A model generated the notes under the pieces. That model was given only the letters and a program-made list of their open reading frames with translations. It was not told the origin of the DNA and did not search any database. 25,160 bases of DNA, taken from positions 1-25,160 of IMG/VR virus record IMGVR_UViG_3300021197_000498, one strand, 5' to 3'. This document shows positions 15,913-22,672 of this stretch, piece by piece. Position numbers and translations under genes: made by a program. The DNA comes from a virus. Within the stretch, counting starts at the first letter, position 1, and each line of letters starts with the position of its first letter.

Positions 15913-17434
15913 ATTTATTCTCCTTAACATCTATTTCTACGTCTAAGTTTTCAAACTCAGGAACCCACCACACTCGTGTGTTTGATCTTTTACCATCGTC
16001 CTTCGTGTAGTTTAGTTTCCCATGGCACTCTTCGTTGCTGTTCAAACGTTGAATGTGCTCCTGTATCCGACCCGTAGTAAAATCAGTGAAGTCATTGTTG
16101 CGTAGGAACTTTTCGAAAGAATCGATGCGAAACATCGTCTTACCTTTGTCTGTCCAAGGTTTCCCAGACAGAACCTCTTCGGGTGTTACTGCTCGAATGT
16201 GGCTTGTGCAGAATTTGCGGAGCAGGTTTTCAAACTTCCCTGCCCGTGTAAGCTCTGGTGCCACCTCTTGTTTGGTTGAGGTACTTAACATACCATTGAT
16301 TAACTGTTGCCAATCTCCCCGTGTTGGTACAGGCGGCATCATATCCAACTGTTCCATACAAGCTTTTTGCCAAAGCGTTGGGTTTTGTAATTGATCTGTT
16401 GAAAGCGTGAGTGACTTTCCCTCCACACTCATGAAGTATAAGCGCGGTTCCGATAACATGATAGTAATACTCCCTATCTGAACCTGATCCTCGGAACTCG
16501 ATCCGATGCCATACTTTTGCATCTTGCACTTTGACTTGTTACAATAGTCCTTGAGAGGACACATTGTGCATTGGTAAAAGTATCCGTCCTTTTTCTTTAA
16601 AGATCTTTGCTGATCGACAATTTCCTTCGACGGCAGAGGAGGATCACATAGCTGTCGATTGTATTCCTCGTGGTGAGTTTCCCAATCATCAGGCCATTTG
16701 TTTTTACAATACACGCCCACGTTAAACATAAAAATGTTTCGGTTCTCTGTGATCTTGCCCATCGACGCAAGGATTTGTAGACAGATTGGTCCGTCTTCAA
16801 AATACTTTTGATCCCCGCTTAACTCGATCTCTTGTACCGAGGCCATCGAAACTCGGTTCTTTTCCACAAAGTCTAAGAACTCCTCAACCTCCAACGCCTC
16901 CACTTTTTTATTATAAGCGTAGCGGGTGGGTGTTTCTGACATAAAATACGGAAGGTTAATCCCGTTTCCAACCTCCCCGTCCTTATCATTAATTACCTCT
17001 TGAGCGGGAAATAGTTCTCCCGAACCGCTAAAACCCAACGCAGAACGCATCTCAACCAATAGTTCCCGAACCATGGCACAAGATTCCCAATCCTTAAAAA
17101 AGAGATAGAGATGCGCCCCGCCTGACTTTGAGCGGCAGTGTACCAACGGCAACTTCAAACGTTGAATGTTTGCCTGTAAATCCTTGTGGTCAAGATCGTA
17201 CACGTCGATATCGATCACCCCAAACATACATACATTACCAGAAGAAATAGGGACAACTCCCACCCCACTTACGCCGTCCAAATGCAATTGCATAACGCTC
17301 TCGTCAATTTGTCCGTGAATTGTGCGATACTCGGCCTCAGTTTTACCTCTGTGACCTTTGCCCTTAACTCTAGTAACAAGATACCCAAGGTCTGATCCCT
17401 CAAACGCGGACATCATTCTTTTTGCTACTGACAT
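15896..17434 (-). CDS. Archaeo-eukaryotic-type primase (AEP/PrimPol-like)
   Basis: 512 residues; expected to synthesise primers. The catalytic core shows FGVIDIDVYD (71-80, metal-binding Asp75 and Asp77), RSKSGGAHLYLFF (101-113, His108) and GELFPAQE to GNGINLPYF (139-164). This matches the AEP order hhhDhD, SxH, then the third strand, in the style of TOTE-type or phage primases. A C-terminal cysteine set (Cys218, Cys289, Cys292, Cys298, Cys303) just before KYGIG suggests a zinc or iron-sulphur site, as in PriCT-type domains. The last residues are NKYDIPF, resembling an SSB C-terminal tip. GGGAG lies seven bases before the ATG. No DnaG-type Toprim motif is present. The AEP class is confident. 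The exact subfamily and polymerase ability are not. Confidence 0.85.
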   Translation of the reverse strand: MSVAKRMMSAFEGSDLGYLVTRVKGKGHRGKTEAEYRTIHGQIDESVMQLHLDGVSGVGVVPISSGNVCMFGVIDIDVYDLDHKDLQANIQRLKLPLVHCRSKSGGAHLYLFFKDWESCAMVRELLVEMRSALGFSGSGELFPAQEVINDKDGEVGNGINLPYFMSETPTRYAYNKKVEALEVEEFLDFVEKNRVSMASVQEIELSGDQKYFEDGPICLQILASMGKITENRNIFMFNVGVYCKNKWPDDWETHHEEYNRQLCDPPLPSKEIVDQQRSLKKKDGYFYQCTMCPLKDYCNKSKCKMQKYGIGSSSEDQVQIGSITIMLSEPRLYFMSVEGKSLTLSTDQLQNPTLWQKACMEQLDMMPPVPTRGDWQQLINGMLSTSTKQEVAPELTRAGKFENLLRKFCTSHIRAVTPEEVLSGKPWTDKGKTMFRIDSFEKFLRNNDFTDFTTGRIQEHIQRLNSNEECHGKLNYTKDDGKRSNTRVWWVPEFENLDVEIDVKENKYDIPF

Positions 17435-17449
17435 ATTAAGCTCCCAATT

Positions 17450-17490
17450 AAAAAAGGGGCGGCAATAATGAGGAGAGAATTGCCGCCCCT
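17450..17490 (-). terminator. Intrinsic terminator between SSB-like and primase genes
   Basis: A perfect 12-bp stem: AGGGGCGGCAAT (17455-17466) pairs with ATTGCCGCCCCT (17479-17490) around a 12-nt loop. Read on the minus strand, the hairpin is followed directly by TTTTTAATT. It begins 7 bp after the SSB-like stop codon and ends about 20 bp before the primase start. This is a textbook rho-independent terminator inside an otherwise continuous operon. Confidence 0.9.
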
Positions 17491-17496
17491 AGCTGC

Positions 17497-18285
17497 TTAG
17501 AACGGAATGTCGTCCTTATTTACGGAAGAGGCTTGGGAAGACCCCTCCTCTGGTGCAGCTTTTACCTCACCCGCAGCAATGCTGTCTCGGAAAGATTTTG
17601 CCTCAAGTCTCACATCACGGGGAGCTACCCCAACCTTCGCAATTAGGTAGTTAGACCACGACCCTTGGTCATTGCTTTCTTCCATTGTTGTCAACTTCCA
17701 CATGGTTGCAAACAAAGGCGGTTTGATTACCTTACCTGTTTTTGGATGCGCAATCTTCTGTATCGCAATCTGCGTTTTCCATCTGCGGCTTACCTTCAAT
17801 TGTGTAGACTTCATGTCCACAACAACTGGCTGGAGCAAGCCGTCCTCGCCCACTACTAAACAGTAATGCTGATCGGACTTAACCAACTCATTACCCGTGG
17901 GCAAAATCTCTTTTGAACCATTGCGTGTGGTACGAGTAAGAATCGGATCGCTGACCGGAATTTCACCACGAAAACCACCCCCCTGTTCACGAGGTGTGAA
18001 CTCCAAATACTTTGTGGTTTGAAAGCACGGCACAAGATTGACTCCTTTCTCGCCGTCAAAAAACTCGTGGGTCACTGTATTGAACATGTCGCCAGACGAA
18101 GCACCTTCAATGTACTCAGACTTTTTCTTGTTCAACTGTGGCGACAATGCTTGTAGTACACGCAAGAACGGTATTTGCATCTCTGAGCTGTCAAAAACCG
18201 CACCTTCTCCCTCGTATTCAAGAATATCATCCATTACGTCTGTGCTTAACTCTGCACTTTCTTTCATAGCTACTTGATTACTCAT
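17497..18285 (-). CDS. SSB-like single-stranded DNA-binding protein
   Basis: 262 residues. The last residues, NKDDIPF, match the acidic tip (DDDIPF) by which bacterial SSB recruits partners, and a low-complexity Ala/Glu/Ser linker (about 237-255) precedes it, as in SSBs. The body (about 40-230) is beta-rich with aromatic residues, but I see no obvious sequence match to the classical SSB OB-fold, and it is longer than E. coli SSB (178 aa). It lies in the replication operon with polymerase and primase, and its transcript ends in its own terminator, fitting a protein needed in large amounts. The start overlaps the upstream gene by 8 bp with GGAGG upstream. Function is inferred from the tip and context. 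Confidence 0.65.
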   Translation of the reverse strand: MSNQVAMKESAELSTDVMDDILEYEGEGAVFDSSEMQIPFLRVLQALSPQLNKKKSEYIEGASSGDMFNTVTHEFFDGEKGVNLVPCFQTTKYLEFTPREQGGGFRGEIPVSDPILTRTTRNGSKEILPTGNELVKSDQHYCLVVGEDGLLQPVVVDMKSTQLKVSRRWKTQIAIQKIAHPKTGKVIKPPLFATMWKLTTMEESNDQGSWSNYLIAKVGVAPRDVRLEAKSFRDSIAAGEVKAAPEEGSSQASSVNKDDIPF

Positions 18286-18466
18286 CTTTATTTCCTCCGC
18301 TTTTTTTATTTTGTAGTTCTTGAATGACCTCTACTAACTCTGTGTTGACAAAGTCAGACTCCTTAAACCCAACCTCATCTTCTCGCGCAATGATTTCACT
18401 CATACGCTCCTCGGCTTTTGAGTTACGATCCATTTCTTCCAACTGCATTTTCTTTGAAATACCCAT
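18278..18466 (-). CDS. Small charged helical protein (62 aa)
   Basis: 62 residues, very rich in Glu and Lys, predicted helical or coiled coil, not recognised. I start it at ATG 18466, which shares one base with the previous stop (TGATG) and has GGAGG eight bases upstream. A TTG codon immediately before it is in frame but less likely. The stop is embedded in the start of the SSB-like gene (ATGAGTAA), so the two are tightly coupled. It could be a small partner of the SSB-like protein; this is positional inference. Confidence 0.7.
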   Translation of the reverse strand: MGISKKMQLEEMDRNSKAEERMSEIIAREDEVGFKESDFVNTELVEVIQELQNKKSGGNKDE

Positions 18467-19023
18467 CAAGCTTTCCTCCGAATTTGTGCAGCGTTTGCGA
18501 GGAAGGCCCCGAACATGTCAAGGTCAATTGGTTTCCCGTCCGTCACACGTTCTTTAATAAACGCCTTGAGTGTGGATGGGTGGACATGAGTTTTGGTCTT
18601 TGGATCAAACCCACGATCTTGCAAGATGCCAACTGCATCCCCTGCCAAGTTGTCTTGGCCTTTACCAAACGAACAAGTAACATCATTCTTGATAATGTCG
18701 TCCAGATTGTTTTCACGCAACCACGCAAACGCCTCATCCTTGCGGTCTTGAGGTATCGAAGCATGAACCATCACCTTGCGCTCGACGGTCAAACCATCAA
18801 CGTCCAGACGTTCAACGCCCATCTCGTCCATAAGAGCAGGAATGTTCTCGACAGAAAGCTTGTGCTTCTCTTGCTTGAGTGTCTTCAGGTGTTTTTCCGC
18901 ATCGTCTATCTGTTGCTCGACGTTACGAAGTACGCGGACAAGGTCGCTTAACTGCTTTCCTGTTCCGGTATTGACGTTGGCAAGCGCACCGCCTTCATCA
19001 AAAATGTCATCAAAAATATCCAT
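18466..19023 (-). CDS. Conserved phage replication-region protein with coiled coil (185 aa)
   Basis: 185 residues. An acidic N-terminus (MDIFDDIFDEGG) is followed by a coiled coil (about 24-58, RVLRNVEQQIDDAEKHLKTL) and a mixed domain containing SIPQDRKDEAFAWLRENNLDDIIKN and HPSTLKAFIKERVTDGKPID. I have seen this general pattern in phage proteins encoded beside SSB or recombination genes, with no established function that I can name. It heads the minus-strand replication operon, with AGAGGA before its ATG, and diverges from the SNF2-like helicase. A Gam-like nuclease inhibitor was considered because of the coiled coil, but the evidence is weak. Confidence 0.75.
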   Translation of the reverse strand: MDIFDDIFDEGGALANVNTGTGKQLSDLVRVLRNVEQQIDDAEKHLKTLKQEKHKLSVENIPALMDEMGVERLDVDGLTVERKVMVHASIPQDRKDEAFAWLRENNLDDIIKNDVTCSFGKGQDNLAGDAVGILQDRGFDPKTKTHVHPSTLKAFIKERVTDGKPIDLDMFGAFLANAAQIRRKA

Positions 19024-19096
19024 AAGTTTTTTTCCTCTTCAGGGTTGATTTATGAACTACCTTAGTCCATGTATAAGACTATATAAGGAGGATGAT
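19024..19096. promoter_or_regulatory. Divergent control region of the two replication operons
   Basis: These 73 bp separate the minus-strand replication operon from the plus-strand helicase operon and must serve both. On the plus strand ATAAGAC (19073-19079) is followed ten bases later by ATAAGG (19083-19088). The same arrangement occurs at the promoter near 24930. AAGGAGG (19085-19091) is the helicase ribosome-binding site. I see only poor -35/-10 matches on either strand, so an activator or a phage-specific sigma or RNA polymerase may be needed. Confidence 0.45.
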
Positions 19097-20557
19097 ATGA
19101 AATGCAAGTACAAATTCAAAACAAAACCATATAAACATCAGCAGACTGCACTGGACCTCGCAGGACAACGGCAGTCTTTTGGGTTTTTTATGGAAATGGG
19201 GACGGGCAAATCAAAGGTCCTGATTGATAACATGGGTATGCTTTACAAAACAAGGCAGATCAATTTTGCTTTGGTCATTGCCCCAAAGGGCGTGTATCGC
19301 AACTGGGTAACTAAAGAAATTCCAGAGCACATGTCAGATGATGTGCCCCATCGCGTAATCCGTTGGGTTAGCGGTGCTAACAAAAAACAAAAAGAGGAAA
19401 TGCGCTCGGTCAAAGACAAGTTTGATGGCCTGACTATCTTTGTTATAAACGTCGAGGCGTTTTCCACGTTGAAGGGTAAACAAGCAGGAGAGTGGATGCG
19501 TTTGAAGTTTGGAGCTTCCGGTTTAATTGCTCTTGACGAAGCAACTACTATTAAAAACCATGCAGCCAAACGCACTAAAAATTTATGTAAGATCGCCCAG
19601 GGTTTTAAATTCAAAAGGTCGCTTACTGGTTCACCTATTACAAAAAGTCCGCTCGACATTTATGCTCAAGCTGACTTTCTACAGAACGGTATTCTGGGAT
19701 ACGACTCGTATTACGCCTTTCAAAATCGATACGCAGTCATCGTGAAGCAATCAATGGGAGCAAAATCCTTTAATCAAGTAATCGGGTATCGCAACATCAA
19801 TGAACTAACTCAGAAGATCGATGACTTTAGTTATCGAGTGCTTAAAAAAGACTGCCTTGACCTACCCGAAAAGCTATACACAGTTCGTTATGTAGACATG
19901 ACCAACGAACAAAAGGAGATGTACGAGTCCATCCGCAAATATGCGTTAGTCATGCTTGACGACGGTGAAATGACTACGGCTCCCGCTGTGATTACGCAGC
20001 TTCTCAGGCTGCAACAAATCCTTTCAGGGCATTTGAAAACAGACGAGGGAGAGATGGTAACGTTTCCTTCAAAGCGGCTAGATACACTACGAGAGTGCCT
20101 ACAAGAACATGATGGGAAGGCAATTATCTGGTCACGTTTCCGTCATGACATCCAAACCATTACCAGCATGCTGAATAAAGAGTTTGGAAATGATAGCGCA
20201 GCCGCATACTTTGGGGATACCTCCGATAATCAACGGAACAATATCATAAAAGAGTTTCAGAAAGGATCAAAGCTACGGTTCTTCGTAGGCAACCCCGCTA
20301 CCGCAGGGTACGGACTAACGTTGACCGAAGCAAACCTTGTGGTGTATTATGCTAATGACTTCAACCTCGAAACTCGGATCCAATCAGAGGATCGAGCGCA
20401 CAGAATTGGTCAGAAAAACAACGTGACATACATAGATCTGATTACGGAAAGCACCATAGACGAGAAGATAGTTCGCTCATTGCAATCAAAGATAGAACTA
20501 GGTGCAAGGGTGTTAGGAGAGGAGGTGCGACAATGGCTGACTATGACCCCAAAATAA
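19097..20557 (+). CDS. SNF2-type superfamily 2 helicase/ATPase
   Basis: 486 residues. A Q-motif-like PYKHQQTAL (11-19) precedes Walker A MGTGKS (34-39). Motif II is LDEAT (146-150), motif III LTGSP (176-180), then NPATAGYGLTLTEAN (399-413), and motif VI QSEDRAHRIGQ (429-439). The QxxxRxxRxGQ form and overall spacing are those of the SNF2/RapA group, which translocate on double-stranded DNA. The frame is open further up to 19052, but ATG 19097 has a perfect AAGGAGG five bases upstream, so I use it. It diverges from the replication operon and likely helps fork remodelling, protein displacement or origin melting. Anti-restriction or recombination roles are alternatives. Confidence 0.92.
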   Translation: MKCKYKFKTKPYKHQQTALDLAGQRQSFGFFMEMGTGKSKVLIDNMGMLYKTRQINFALVIAPKGVYRNWVTKEIPEHMSDDVPHRVIRWVSGANKKQKEEMRSVKDKFDGLTIFVINVEAFSTLKGKQAGEWMRLKFGASGLIALDEATTIKNHAAKRTKNLCKIAQGFKFKRSLTGSPITKSPLDIYAQADFLQNGILGYDSYYAFQNRYAVIVKQSMGAKSFNQVIGYRNINELTQKIDDFSYRVLKKDCLDLPEKLYTVRYVDMTNEQKEMYESIRKYALVMLDDGEMTTAPAVITQLLRLQQILSGHLKTDEGEMVTFPSKRLDTLRECLQEHDGKAIIWSRFRHDIQTITSMLNKEFGNDSAAAYFGDTSDNQRNNIIKEFQKGSKLRFFVGNPATAGYGLTLTEANLVVYYANDFNLETRIQSEDRAHRIGQKNNVTYIDLITESTIDEKIVRSLQSKIELGARVLGEEVRQWLTMTPK

Positions 20558-20745
20558 CAAAGCTGCTTGAGAGTCGATGCAATGGACACGTCTCGGAAAT
20601 GAACGCAGCGGAGGAAATCGTAAAGCTGACGGGACTGGATTTTGATGTCGCTAGGGCTTTCTCTAGGGGATGGTCGCGGATGCAGCCCAACCAAATTAGG
20701 GGATACAACAAAGATACCCGTGGAAATAGAATACCCAAGCTGTGA
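20533..20745 (+). CDS. Small hypothetical protein after helicase (70 aa)
   Basis: 70 residues, helical, basic at the C-terminus (RGYNKDTRGNRIPKL), not recognised. The segment AAEEIVKLTGLDFDVARAFSRGWSRM (25-50) has a helix-turn-helix-like rhythm, but I would not call it an HTH. The ATG follows GAGAGGAGG and overlaps the helicase end by 25 bp, indicating co-translation. No stop-associated terminator is visible downstream, so the transcript may continue into the next genes. Confidence 0.72.
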   Translation: MADYDPKITKLLESRCNGHVSEMNAAEEIVKLTGLDFDVARAFSRGWSRMQPNQIRGYNKDTRGNRIPKL

Positions 20746-20907
20746 GTGGGCGCGTTTTGGATGTTCCGCATAAACCACAGCAGCAAGAGCAAGGAAACCT
20801 CCGTGTTGTATAACACATACCTTTCTTCCTTGTGATCTTGTCGGCAGAAACCACGATACGGTTAGTCCCTGTGTTGCCGCATGGGGCACCTAATTTCGGA
20901 GGTAAAC

Positions 20908-21318
20908 ATGGATGATAACATAGTAGGCTTCCCACAACACAGCGACATAGACAGGCAGTTCCTTGAGTTGGAACAGCAACAAAAGTTAATCCAAAACCAA
21001 AGAAAGCAAATCATGGAGATAGAACAAAACAAGATGACCCCAAAACAACTGGCATCAATAGAGAACGAACATATGCGGCTGAACCTGCAACCTAACTCAG
21101 CTATAAACGGGCGGAACTACAAGAACAAAGTAGATTTACGAGCCGTGGTGTTTGACGTGTTGAAGACCCGCGAAGCTTGGACCGTATCCGACCTTGCAAA
21201 ACGTATGAAGTTGAAGGAAGGCGCAGCACATCAAATGTTAAAGGAACTTAAACGAGACGGGTATCTTACGTGCCGAACCCTTCACGATGAGTTTGTCTTT
21301 GAACACAGAAAAATATGA
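20908..21318 (+). CDS. Coiled-coil winged-HTH protein (136 aa)
   Basis: 136 residues. Residues about 15-58 are a Gln/Glu-rich coiled coil (ELEQQQKLIQNQRKQIMEIE). Residues about 78-125 form a winged HTH (VFDVLKTREAWTVSDLAKRM, then a recognition helix AAHQMLKELKRDGYL). The frame is open 27 bases further up, but ATG 20908 has GGAGG six bases upstream. It is probably a dimeric transcription regulator of phage genes. Which genes it controls is unknown. A 162-bp gap separates it from the preceding gene, so it may have its own promoter. The stop and an upstream-extended frame of the next gene overlap at ATGA. Confidence 0.8.
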   Translation: MDDNIVGFPQHSDIDRQFLELEQQQKLIQNQRKQIMEIEQNKMTPKQLASIENEHMRLNLQPNSAINGRNYKNKVDLRAVVFDVLKTREAWTVSDLAKRMKLKEGAAHQMLKELKRDGYLTCRTLHDEFVFEHRKI

Positions 21319-21335
21319 CAAAGTGGAGCTTTAAT

Positions 21336-21503
21336 ATGATTAACCGCCACGAATACGAGCGCGTTTGCGAGGAGAACCGTGAGTTGCGGAGAGAGTTGGA
21401 TCAAATGACGCAACAGTTATTTGTTTTGTACGTTACAGGTAAAAAGAAACTAGGAGGTAACATTGACGGGACTAGACAAAATGAAGGCGTTGGCCTTGAT
21501 TGA
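21336..21503 (+). CDS. Small coiled-coil protein (55 aa)
   Basis: 55 residues beginning MINRHEYERVCEENRELRRE, a short Glu/Arg-rich coiled coil followed by a hydrophobic turn (LFVLYVTG) and a Gly/Lys tail. An upstream in-frame ATG at 21315 overlaps the previous stop but has no good ribosome-binding site. ATG 21336 has GTGGAG seven bases upstream, so I prefer it. The end overlaps the next gene by 41 bp. No family is recognised. The leucine/arginine pattern suggests dimerisation, perhaps with a neighbouring HTH protein. Confidence 0.62.
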   Translation: MINRHEYERVCEENRELRRELDQMTQQLFVLYVTGKKKLGGNIDGTRQNEGVGLD

Positions 21504-21774
21504 GAATAAAGAAATGATCGCTAAATGCGGGGGACGTTCCTTAAATTATGGGATTGTACAAGAACACCAAAAAAGCAGCGGAAATCCCCGCATGTCGGAC
21601 ATCGGAAGATCAAAACCCGCGCAAGATCTGCTACGTTTAGCGGAGCAAGGGTTTAGTCTGGCGGAAGCCGCACGAATTACGCGCACTCCGGTAGAGGAGG
21701 TTATATCTAAATCAAAACGGTATCAGATAACGTTTGAAGGTAGTCCTGAAGGCTATGGATACGAAAACAACTAA
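21463..21774 (+). CDS. HTH protein with TTG start (103 aa)
   Basis: 103 residues. Residues 53-84 (AQDLLRLAEQGFSLAEAARI, then TRTPVEEVISKSKRY) form a helix-turn-helix of the homeodomain-like type common in small phage proteins. I start at TTG 21463 because AGGAGG lies five bases upstream. The first ATG, at 21481, lacks a comparable site. The N-terminal 50 residues are unassigned. It is the last plus-strand gene before the convergent small-gene operon, whose terminator begins 3 bp beyond this stop. A regulator or DNA-binding accessory protein is likely. Confidence 0.72.
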   Translation: MTGLDKMKALALIENKEMIAKCGGRSLNYGIVQEHQKSSGNPRMSDIGRSKPAQDLLRLAEQGFSLAEAARITRTPVEEVISKSKRYQITFEGSPEGYGYENN

Positions 21775-21776
21775 GT

Positions 21777-21808
21777 AAAAAAAACCCTCATCGTTTTAAC
21801 GGTGAGGG
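21777..21808 (-). terminator. Intrinsic terminator of the small-gene operon
   Basis: CCCTCATCG (21785-21793) pairs with CGGTGAGGG (21800-21808), nine pairs including one G-T, around a TTTTAA loop. On the minus strand the stem is followed by eight Ts (complement of 21777-21784). The stem contains the stop codon of the last operon gene. Downstream on the plus strand there is no T-run, so it acts mainly for the minus strand. Confidence 0.88.
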
Positions 21809-22018
21809 CCTTAGCTTTGGCCTAATAAGTTTAGAACGGATTTCAGTTTGCCGACACTTCATGCTGGTGTTTTTGTAGTTGTTGTAAAAAACATCGTACA
21901 GTTCATCTATGCGTAACGTTCGTTCACAATGATCCCACGTTTCAAAAAGTATACGCGACTGTATTGTTTTAGACTGCATCTCGTACTCAATTACTAACAC
22001 TGTAAAAAACTCAATCAT
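21788..22018 (-). CDS. Small hypothetical protein, last gene of the operon (76 aa)
   Basis: 76 residues. The N-terminal half is aromatic and acidic (FETWDHCERTLRIDELYDVF), the C-terminal half basic (RQTEIRSKLIRPKLRPSPLKR). The basic tail is partly encoded by the terminator hairpin, so its sequence may be shaped by that. The ATG overlaps the upstream stop by 8 bp, with AAGGAT before it. I do not recognise the family. The basic tail could bind nucleic acid, but that is only suggestive. Confidence 0.65.
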   Translation of the reverse strand: MIEFFTVLVIEYEMQSKTIQSRILFETWDHCERTLRIDELYDVFYNNYKNTSMKCRQTEIRSKLIRPKLRPSPLKR

Positions 22019-22217
22019 CGTTCGGATCCTTCAAACAATCAGCAAAATACTCAAGGTTCTTTCCGCCACAACTAATGCACAAACTGCGGGTCAATTGCTC
22101 TAAGGTGTCTACCGAAACAGGAAAATAAAACATAACCCACTCCTCCTCACAATCTGCACACACTACCTCGCACTTGGCTCGTTTGCCCTGCGGTCCCGCG
22201 CTTAATAACAAACCCAT
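22011..22217 (-). CDS. Small zinc-ribbon-like protein (68 aa)
   Basis: 68 residues with CADC (20-23) and CISC (47-50), spaced like a two-knuckle zinc ribbon, plus Cys16 and Cys61. The region between them is hydrophobic (WVMFYFPVSV). Such small zinc ribbons in phage operons often bind nucleic acid or host transcription or translation factors, but I cannot name a partner. The ATG lies 5 bp beyond the preceding stop. The ribosome-binding site (GGGAGG) is rather far, about 14 bases. Confidence 0.72.
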   Translation of the reverse strand: MGLLLSAGPQGKRAKCEVVCADCEEEWVMFYFPVSVDTLEQLTRSLCISCGGKNLEYFADCLKDPNDD

Positions 22218-22221
22218 CTAA

Positions 22222-22464
22222 TCACTTCACAACCTCCCAAACAATCTCTAATCCAGCGTAAGTCTTAGTGTCTCGGATCAATCCAGCCTTATGCAAAGCA
22301 GACAAGTTAGGGCGAATAATACTTAACCTTAAACCCATGCGATCCGATAACTGACGGGCCGTCCCCGCTCCACGATTTAACTCGTGGAGAACTTGCTCCT
22401 TGCGAGTAAGACGCACATTCGACATCCGCTTTGCCATAATCCTATTCCATATTTTTAGAAACAT
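22222..22464 (-). CDS. Winged-HTH regulator (80 aa)
   Basis: 80 residues. LTRKEQVLHELNRGAGTARQ (19-38) followed by LSDRMGLRLSIIRPNLSALHK (39-59) and AGLIRDTKTYAGLEIVWEV is a typical small winged HTH with a beta wing. The ATG at 22464 has AAGGAG, the best ribosome-binding site nearby. A later Met at residue 10 lacks comparable spacing. It overlaps the upstream gene by 23 bp. Probably a transcription regulator encoded by the early-type operon. Its targets are unknown. Confidence 0.8.
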   Translation of the reverse strand: MFLKIWNRIMAKRMSNVRLTRKEQVLHELNRGAGTARQLSDRMGLRLSIIRPNLSALHKAGLIRDTKTYAGLEIVWEVVK

Positions 22465-22672
22465 CGTTTATCTCCTTCTTGTCTACCATGACTTTCTTTC
22501 TCTTTTGTTCCTTCCCTAAAAGCCGTCGCTCCTTGCGGTTCGAGGGCGGAAGATGAACGTACAACTTCCCCCCAAGTGAACTACCTTGGTTCAAACGACT
22601 TTGAAAACCCCGAACAGCATTAGTTACCGAATTGTCCTCGGCCCAATGCCTCTTTTCAAGCTTCTTAGGCAT
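22442..22672 (-). CDS. Small basic protein (76 aa)
   Basis: 76 residues, strongly basic, with Lys/Arg clusters at both ends (MPKKLEKRHW; RKERRLLGKEQKRKK). I start at ATG 22672, which overlaps the previous stop by 8 bp and has GGAG seven bases upstream, rather than at the in-frame GTG two codons earlier. It is not recognised. The charge would suit binding to DNA, RNA or ribosomes. It may be a host-takeover protein, as expected of early small genes, but nothing in the sequence proves it. Confidence 0.65.
   Translation of the reverse strand: MPKKLEKRHWAEDNSVTNAVRGFQSRLNQGSSLGGKLYVHLPPSNRKERRLLGKEQKRKKVMVDKKEINDVSKNME

Noticed and set aside
15913-15930. Earlier start for the AlpA-like protein
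   Set aside because: AAGGAG is placed for ATG 15912. The upstream codons lie inside the primase frame without a ribosome-binding site.
18466-19023. Gam-like host nuclease inhibitor
   Set aside because: A coiled coil and charge pattern alone are not enough, and I could not match the rest of the protein to Gam.
19052-19096. Longer N-terminus (15 extra residues) for the SNF2-type helicase
   Set aside because: The extra codons cross the divergent control region. The perfect AAGGAGG sits just before ATG 19097, so the shorter form is preferred.
20803-20816. Small inverted repeat GTGTT-gtat-AACAC in the 162-bp gap 20746-20907
   Set aside because: Only five paired bases, no T-run and no convincing promoter beside it. 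It could be an operator but I cannot support it. I see no tRNA or gene in the gap.
20881-20907. Earlier ATG for the 136-aa winged-HTH protein
   Set aside because: No ribosome-binding site before 20881, whereas GGAGG precedes ATG 20908.
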